A stretch of 64,000 nucleotides of DNA from the NCBI RefSeq assembly GCF_016595675.1, contig NZ_JAENJH010000001.1, forward strand, positions 1,298,096 to 1,362,095. Reading direction: 5' to 3'. The DNA is from Prauserella cavernicola. GTDB taxonomy: Bacteria > Actinomycetota > Actinomycetes > Mycobacteriales > Pseudonocardiaceae. How positions within the stretch are numbered: position 1 is the stretch's first letter; the number at the start of each line of letters is the position of its first letter. The notes below the pieces were generated by a model. That model was not told where the DNA came from, searched no databases, and saw nothing but the letters and a program-made list of their open reading frames with translations. The position numbers and the translations under genes are program-made. Shown here piece after piece: positions 58,063-64,000 of the stretch.

Positions 58063-59247
58063 GTGAGCACACAGCCGGCGCCCTACCCGGGAGGCGGGCC
58101 GGGTGAGCACCCGAGCTCACCCGGCCCGCTCGCCGGGGTGAAGGTGGTGGAGCTGGCCGCGATCGGGCCCGCACCGTTCGCGGCGATGCTCCTCGCCGAC
58201 ATGGGCGCGCAGGTGATCCGCCTCGAACGCCCCGGCGACGGCAGCGTCGGCGCGGGCTCGTGGAACCACCTGCACCGAGGCAGGCCGTCCGTGGCCTGCG
58301 ACCTCTCCACCACCCAGGGCCGGGAGCTCGTGCTGCGACTGGCCGAGACCGCCGACCTCGTGGTCGAGGGGTTCCGGCCCGGGGTGCTGGAGCGGCTGGG
58401 CCTGGGTCCCGACGACGTGCTGGCGCGCAACCCCGCGCTGGTGTACGGCCGGGCCACCGGGTACGGCCAGGACGGACCGCTGGCGACCGTGCCCGGACAC
58501 GACATCAACTACCTCGCGGTGGCGGGAGCGCTCGGCGCCATCCGCCGCCACGGGCAACGCCCGCTCGCTCCGCTGAGCCTCGTAGGCGACTTCGGCGGCG
58601 GCGGGATGCTGCTCGCCTTCGGCCTGCTGTGCGGACTCGTCGAGGCCCGCACCTCCGGCCGGGGGCAGGTGGTGGACGCCGCGATGGTCGACGGCACCGC
58701 GCTGCTCACCACCGTGTTCCACGCGCTGCGCAACGCGGGCGACTGGGCCGAGGAGCCGGGCACCAACGTCCTCGACAGCGGTGCGCACTTCTACGAGGTC
58801 TACGACACCGCCGACGGTCACGTCGCCGTCGGCGCGCTCGAACCGAAGTTCTACGCCGAACTGCTGCGGTTGCTCGCACTCGACCCGGCCGAGTTCCCGC
58901 AGTGGGAGCGTGCGCGCTGGACCGAGCTCAAGCACCGGTTCGCGCGGATCTTCCGGACCCGCACCACCGCGCACTGGGCCGAGCTGTTCGAACACGAGCA
59001 GGCCTGCGTCACCGCCGTATACGGACTCGGCGACGCGCCCGATCATCCCCACAACCGGGCCCGCGGCACGTTCGTCGAGATCGACGGCGCGCTGCAGCCC
59101 GCCCCGGCTCCCCGGTTCAGCCGGACCCCCGCACCGACCCCGGCGCCCGCCGCCGACCCGGGGCCGGACGACGGGGCCGCGCTCGCCGCGTGGGGACTCG
59201 GCGCGGACGACATCGCCACCCTCACCCGATCACCTGAAAGGACCTGA
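58063..59247 (+). CDS. Alpha-methylacyl-CoA racemase-type CoA enzyme (AMACR/Mcr-like)
   Basis: A 394-residue class III CoA-transferase-fold protein: VVELAAIGPAPFAAMLLADMGA, GHDINYLAVAGAL with the active-site His (about 146), and SLVGDFGGGGMLLAFG with the active-site Asp (about 174) match the AMACR pair of catalytic residues. It would epimerise 2-methylacyl-CoAs, as in branched-chain, sterol or isoprenoid side-chain degradation. Pro/Ala-rich tail. GTG start at 58063. Confidence 0.82.
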   Translation: MSTQPAPYPGGGPGEHPSSPGPLAGVKVVELAAIGPAPFAAMLLADMGAQVIRLERPGDGSVGAGSWNHLHRGRPSVACDLSTTQGRELVLRLAETADLVVEGFRPGVLERLGLGPDDVLARNPALVYGRATGYGQDGPLATVPGHDINYLAVAGALGAIRRHGQRPLAPLSLVGDFGGGGMLLAFGLLCGLVEARTSGRGQVVDAAMVDGTALLTTVFHALRNAGDWAEEPGTNVLDSGAHFYEVYDTADGHVAVGALEPKFYAELLRLLALDPAEFPQWERARWTELKHRFARIFRTRTTAHWAELFEHEQACVTAVYGLGDAPDHPHNRARGTFVEIDGALQPAPAPRFSRTPAPTPAPAADPGPDDGAALAAWGLGADDIATLTRSPERT

Positions 59248-59250
59248 TCC

Positions 59251-60243
59251 ATGGGCTCGCCACAGCTGTCCTGCGCGTTCTACACAGGACCGAACACCCC
59301 GGACCACATCGCGCTCGCCGAACGACTCGGCTACCACCGGGCGTGGGTGTACGACTCCCCCGCGCTGTGCCTCGACTCGTGGAGCGCACTGGCCCGCGCC
59401 GCCGACCGCACCGAGCGGATCGGCCTCGCCACCGGTGTGGCGGTGCCCAAGCTGCGCCACCTCACGGTGACGGCGTCGGCCATCGCGACCATCGAGTCGA
59501 TCGCCCCCGGCCGTTTCACCCTCGGGGTGGGAACCGGCTTCACCGGACTGCGCGCACTCGGGCACAAGCCGATGAAGTGGACCGACGTCGCCGAGTACGT
59601 CACGGCGCTCAAGACCCTGCTGCGCGGCGAGCCCGTGCAGTGGGAGGGCAAGACGATGCGCCTCATGCACGCGAGCGGCTACCTGCCGTCGCTGCCCGTC
59701 GAGTTCGACGTCTACATGGCCACCGAGGGCCCCAAGGGCTTCGCCGTGGCCAGGGAGCACGCCGACGGCATTCTCACCGTGAACGCCGAACCGGACGAGG
59801 GCTGGAAGAACTCCGCGCGCTGGGCGATGGGCACGGTGCTCGACGACGGCGAGTCCCCGACCGCCGACCGCGTGTGGGCCGCCGCCGGCCATGCCGCCGT
59901 CGTGATCTATCACCTCTACTACGAGGCGGGCCTCGACCTGAACGCGTTGCCGGGCGGAGCGGAGTGGGGCGAGGTGATCGCGTCGATGTCCGAGGAGGAG
60001 CGGCATCTGTCCCTCCACAAGGGACACCTGATGGAGGTGTCCGAGCACGACGACCGGCTCATCCCGCGCGAGACCGTCTCGGCGCTGACGTTCACCGGCA
60101 CCGTCGAGCAGCTGCGGGCCCGGCTCGAGGAGATGGCGGCCAAGGGCATCACCGAGGTCGTCTACCAGCCCGCGGGCCCGGACATCCCCCGTGAGCTCGA
60201 GGCCTTCGCCAGCCTCGTGCCGTCGGAAGCCGTGGCGCGCTGA
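59251..60243 (+). CDS. LLM class (luciferase-like) flavin/F420 oxidoreductase
   Basis: A 330-residue TIM-barrel oxidoreductase: AERLGYHRAWVYDSPA, RIGLATGVAVPKLRHLTVTA, and RFTLGVGTGFTGLRALGHKP are typical of F420-dependent members, and a C-terminal segment FTGTVEQLRARLEEMAAKGITEVVYQPAG closes the barrel. It starts 3 bp after the racemase. It could be an F420-dependent dehydrogenase or a monooxygenase acting on the acyl chain. Confidence 0.83.
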   Translation: MGSPQLSCAFYTGPNTPDHIALAERLGYHRAWVYDSPALCLDSWSALARAADRTERIGLATGVAVPKLRHLTVTASAIATIESIAPGRFTLGVGTGFTGLRALGHKPMKWTDVAEYVTALKTLLRGEPVQWEGKTMRLMHASGYLPSLPVEFDVYMATEGPKGFAVAREHADGILTVNAEPDEGWKNSARWAMGTVLDDGESPTADRVWAAAGHAAVVIYHLYYEAGLDLNALPGGAEWGEVIASMSEEERHLSLHKGHLMEVSEHDDRLIPRETVSALTFTGTVEQLRARLEEMAAKGITEVVYQPAGPDIPRELEAFASLVPSEAVAR

Positions 60244-61111
60244 TGTCGGCGAGCACGATCCGGTACGAGCAGCCCGAGCCCGCCATCGCCCGGATCGTGC
60301 TCGCCCGTCCCGGCAAGCGCAACGCACAGGACCGCGATCTGCTGTACGCACTCGACGACGCCTACACCCGCGCGGTGCGCGACGACCAGGTCCGGGTGAT
60401 CATCCTCGCCGCCGAGGGCCCCGACTTCTCCTCCGGCCACGACCTCGACGCCGACTGGACGATGGACGGCACGCGGGCCAGAACGCTCACCGGCGGGTTC
60501 GAGGCCGAGGGCGCGGAGAGCTGGTTCGCCACCGAGGAGGAGCTGTTCACCGGCCTGTGCCTGCGGTGGCGGGATCTGCCGCGGCCCACCATCGCCGAGG
60601 TCAGGGGCCGGGTGATCGGCGGCGGCCTAATGCTCGTGTGGCCGTGTGACCTCGTGGTGGCCGCCGAGTCGGCGACCTTCGCCGACCCGATCACCGCGTT
60701 CGACATGAACGGCACCGAGTACTTCACGCACCTGTGGGAGGTCGGTGCCCGACGGGCCAAGGAAATGCTGTTCACCGGCGATCCGATCGGAGCGCACGAC
60801 GCGCTGGCGATGGGCATGGTCAACCGGGTCGTGCCCGACGCCGACCTCGAGAGCGCCACCCTGGAGCTGGCGGGCCGGATCGCCGCCCGGCCCCCGTTCG
60901 GGCTGCGGCTGGCCAAGCGCGCGGTGAACCACGGACTCGACCTCCAGGGCCAGCGTGCCGCCGTCGAGTCGGCCTTCGGCCTGCACCAGCTCGGCCACAA
61001 CCACAACCTCCGGCTGCACGGCGACATCGTCGATCCGGCGGGCCGCGAGATCATCAGGCAGAACTCCCGGCGGGGCCGTCCGGACCACCGGGACACCTCC
61101 ACCCGGGAGCC

Positions 61112-61115
<4 letters not shown>
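60243..61115 (+). CDS. Enoyl-CoA hydratase/isomerase family protein
   Basis: A 290-residue crotonase: ARPGKRNAQDRDLLYALDDA, oxyanion-hole segments EGPDFSSGHDLDAD and GRVIGGGLMLVWPCDLVVAA, then AKEMLFTGDPIGAHDALAMGMVN. The usual Glu of the hydratase active site is not obvious in ITAFDMNGTEYF, so it may be an isomerase or C-C hydrolase. One base overlaps the LLM gene. Confidence 0.83.
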
Positions 61116-62677
<1,562 letters not shown>

Positions 62678-62702
62678 GCCCCACCGACGGAAGGAAGAAC
62701 CC

Positions 62703-63842
62703 GTGCCACTGGACGCCGGGACGCGCAAGGACTTCGCGGAGGCGGTCCGCGAGTTCGCCGAGCGCGAGTGCGGAACGAGAGAGCGGCGCGTCGCCCACAC
62801 CGGCGGCGAGACCGAGGCCCACAGCCCCGGCCTCTACGCGAAGCTGGCCGAACTCGGCTGGACCGGGGTGGCGATGCCCGAGGAGTACGGCGGCGGTGGC
62901 GGCGGACTCGCCGACGCGTGCGTGCTGCTGGAGGAACTGGCGTACGGCCAGGTCCCGGTGTTCGCGCTCGGGATCTCGATGATCGCGGCGAAGGCCGTGG
63001 AGAAGTTCGGCACGGAGCAGCAGCGCGAGGACCTGATCGGCGGGTTCTGCCGCGGCGAGGTCTGCTCGGTGGCGATGAGCGAACCCGAGGCGGGCTCGGA
63101 CGTGGGATCGCTGCGGTGCCGGGCCGAGCGGCATGGCGACGAGTTCGTGCTCAACGGGCAGAAGACGTGGATCTCGTGCGCGCACTACGCCGACCGGATG
63201 CTGCTCGTGTGCCGCACCGACTCGTCGGCGGCCAAGCACCAGGGCATCACGATGCTGACCGTGCCGCTGCCCACCGACGGTGTCACGGTCCGCGGGATCG
63301 ACACGCTCGGCGGGCGCGAGGTCAACGACGTCTACTTCACCGACGCCGTGGTGCCCGCCGCGAACGTCATCGGTGAGGTGGGCGGCGCGTGGCCGCAGCT
63401 GATGGCCGGACTGAACTTCGAACGGATCACCTGCGCTGCGATCTTCCTGGGCAAGGCGAGGCGCGCGTTCGACGACACGCTGGCCTATCTCAAGCAGCGC
63501 ACGCAGTTCGGCCGCCCGATCGGTAGCTTCCAGGTGTTGCGGCACCGGATGGCCGACCTCGCGACCGAACTAGAGTGCTGCCGGGAGTTCGTGCACGGCC
63601 TCGCGGCCAGAGTCGACACCGAGCCCGAGGTGCAGCGGGCGAGGGAGGCCTCGATGGCCAAGCTGAAGGTCACCGAGACCGCCAAGCGCATCAGCATCGA
63701 GGGCATGCAGATGTTCGGAGGGGCGGGCTACACCACCGAGTTCGACATCGAGCGGCACCTGCGCGGCAACATCATCTCGACGGTGTTCGCGGGCACCAGC
63801 GAGATCCAGCGCGAGATCATCGCGAGTTCCTACGGCCTCTGA
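62703..63842 (+). CDS. Acyl-CoA dehydrogenase
   Basis: A 379-residue ACAD: MSEPEAGSDVGSLRC binds FAD and substrate, KTWISCAHYADRML follows, and MQMFGGAGYTTEFDIERHLR then VFAGTSEIQREI form the C-terminal part. The Glu of the typical YEGT is Ala here (FAGT), so a different base is used, as in isovaleryl- or branched-chain-type enzymes. GTG at 62703 follows GGAAGGAAG. Last gene of the operon. Confidence 0.86.
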   Translation: MPLDAGTRKDFAEAVREFAERECGTRERRVAHTGGETEAHSPGLYAKLAELGWTGVAMPEEYGGGGGGLADACVLLEELAYGQVPVFALGISMIAAKAVEKFGTEQQREDLIGGFCRGEVCSVAMSEPEAGSDVGSLRCRAERHGDEFVLNGQKTWISCAHYADRMLLVCRTDSSAAKHQGITMLTVPLPTDGVTVRGIDTLGGREVNDVYFTDAVVPAANVIGEVGGAWPQLMAGLNFERITCAAIFLGKARRAFDDTLAYLKQRTQFGRPIGSFQVLRHRMADLATELECCREFVHGLAARVDTEPEVQRAREASMAKLKVTETAKRISIEGMQMFGGAGYTTEFDIERHLRGNIISTVFAGTSEIQREIIASSYGL

Positions 63843-63871
63843 GGTTCTGCGGGGCCGCCGACGCGAACGTT

Positions 63872-64000
63872 CTAGCGTTGGTTGTGTGCGGCGAGGTGCT
63901 TGCGCAGATAGGTCAGGTGCTTGACGATCGCGTCCTCGGCGGCATCAGGATCACGCTCGGCGATGGCATCCACGATGGCCTTGTGCTGACGCACCGTCGC
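63872..64000 (-). CDS. 3' end of a GntR/FCD regulator, cut by the window edge
   Basis: The leftward frame reads VRQHKAIVDAIAERDPD and AIVKHLTYLRKHLAAHNQ and ends with TAG at 63872-63874. The pattern, HxxI...AI..RD...A......HL, is the last helices of an FCD effector domain of GntR regulators. The remainder lies beyond the window. It probably regulates the acyl-CoA operon or the next locus to the right. Confidence 0.75.
   Translation of the reverse strand, partial: ATVRQHKAIVDAIAERDPDAAEDAIVKHLTYLRKHLAAHNQR

Overview
The window is about 70% G+C and is densely packed with short operons on both strands. It has many GTG starts, 1-14 bp start/stop overlaps, SigB/F-type sigma factors, a PspA/PspAA/PspAB set and an F420-type (LLM) flavin oxidoreductase. 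These point to an actinobacterium, most probably of the Pseudonocardiaceae (Amycolatopsis/Saccharomonospora/Prauserella-like); the genus is an inference. I saw no rRNA, tRNA, CRISPR array, insertion sequence or prophage. The region reads as a chromosomal arm stacked with catabolic operons, each carrying its own regulator.

Layout. 0.3-7.3 kb: a DMT-type membrane protein, a four-gene envelope-stress operon (pspA, pspAA, htpX-like protease, pspAB), a double-TOBE molybdate-binding protein, a DUF2332 protein, cutC and a convergent CDF metal exporter. 7.4-11.7 kb: a three-subunit molybdenum hydroxylase of PaoABC type, divergent from a TetR regulator with a perfect 16-bp palindrome between them. 11.7-15.8 kb: gamma-glutamyltransferase, MHS-type transporter and LacI regulator in one operon. 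16.2-19.3 kb: aldehyde dehydrogenase, cupin and ABM-domain protein with a double-winged-helix GntR regulator. 19.4-22.5 kb: an alpha/beta hydrolase, then a general-stress module (a frameshifted MEDS/ATPase sensor, an STAS protein lacking the phosphorylatable serine, and a SigB/F-type sigma factor). 23.3-29.5 kb: CaiB-type CoA-transferase and acyl-CoA dehydrogenase, an IclR regulator and a complete TRAP transporter, tied together by four copies of a 16-bp motif.

29.5-37.8 kb: an aldo/keto reductase, then a divergent LacI-controlled cluster. Leftward run 2-oxoacid dehydrogenase E1 alpha and beta and an ACS-type transporter; rightward run a fumarase/aspartase-family lyase, an SDR, a VOC protein and the LacI regulator. 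Two near-identical 20-bp operators lie in the divergent promoter. 37.9-39.2 kb: a MarR/SDR pair. 39.2-45.8 kb: a SorC regulator with a muconolactone-isomerase-like protein and a deaminase, divergent from an erythritol/threitol operon (polyol dehydrogenase, MFS permease, DhaK/DhaL kinase, RpiB isomerase). 46-50 kb: a Tat-exported multicopper oxidase, a DUF6220-like membrane protein and an FAD monooxygenase, divergent from MarR. 50-51.4 kb: a DUF4232 lipoprotein, a frameshifted partner gene and a universal stress protein. 51.4-56.1 kb: an RraA-like protein divergent from a decarboxylating dehydrogenase, an Asp/Glu-racemase-family protein, a CitMHS transporter and a GAF-LuxR regulator. 56.1-64 kb: a fused double TetR divergent from an acyl-CoA operon (cupin, AMACR-type racemase, LLM oxidoreductase, enoyl-CoA hydratase, acyl-CoA synthetase, acyl-CoA dehydrogenase), then the end of a GntR gene at the right edge.

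The main theme is uptake and stepwise degradation of small organic acids, polyols and acyl-CoAs under one-component regulators. Best candidates for undescribed biology are the LacI-controlled lyase/SDR/VOC/E1 cluster, the IclR-TRAP-CaiB-ACAD regulon, the RraA/dehydrogenase/racemase/CitMHS cluster and the cupin-AMACR-LLM acyl-CoA operon. Three loci carry five apparent single-base deletions, all shifting frame in the same direction. They are either decaying genes or consensus errors, and this should be settled before those genes are interpreted.
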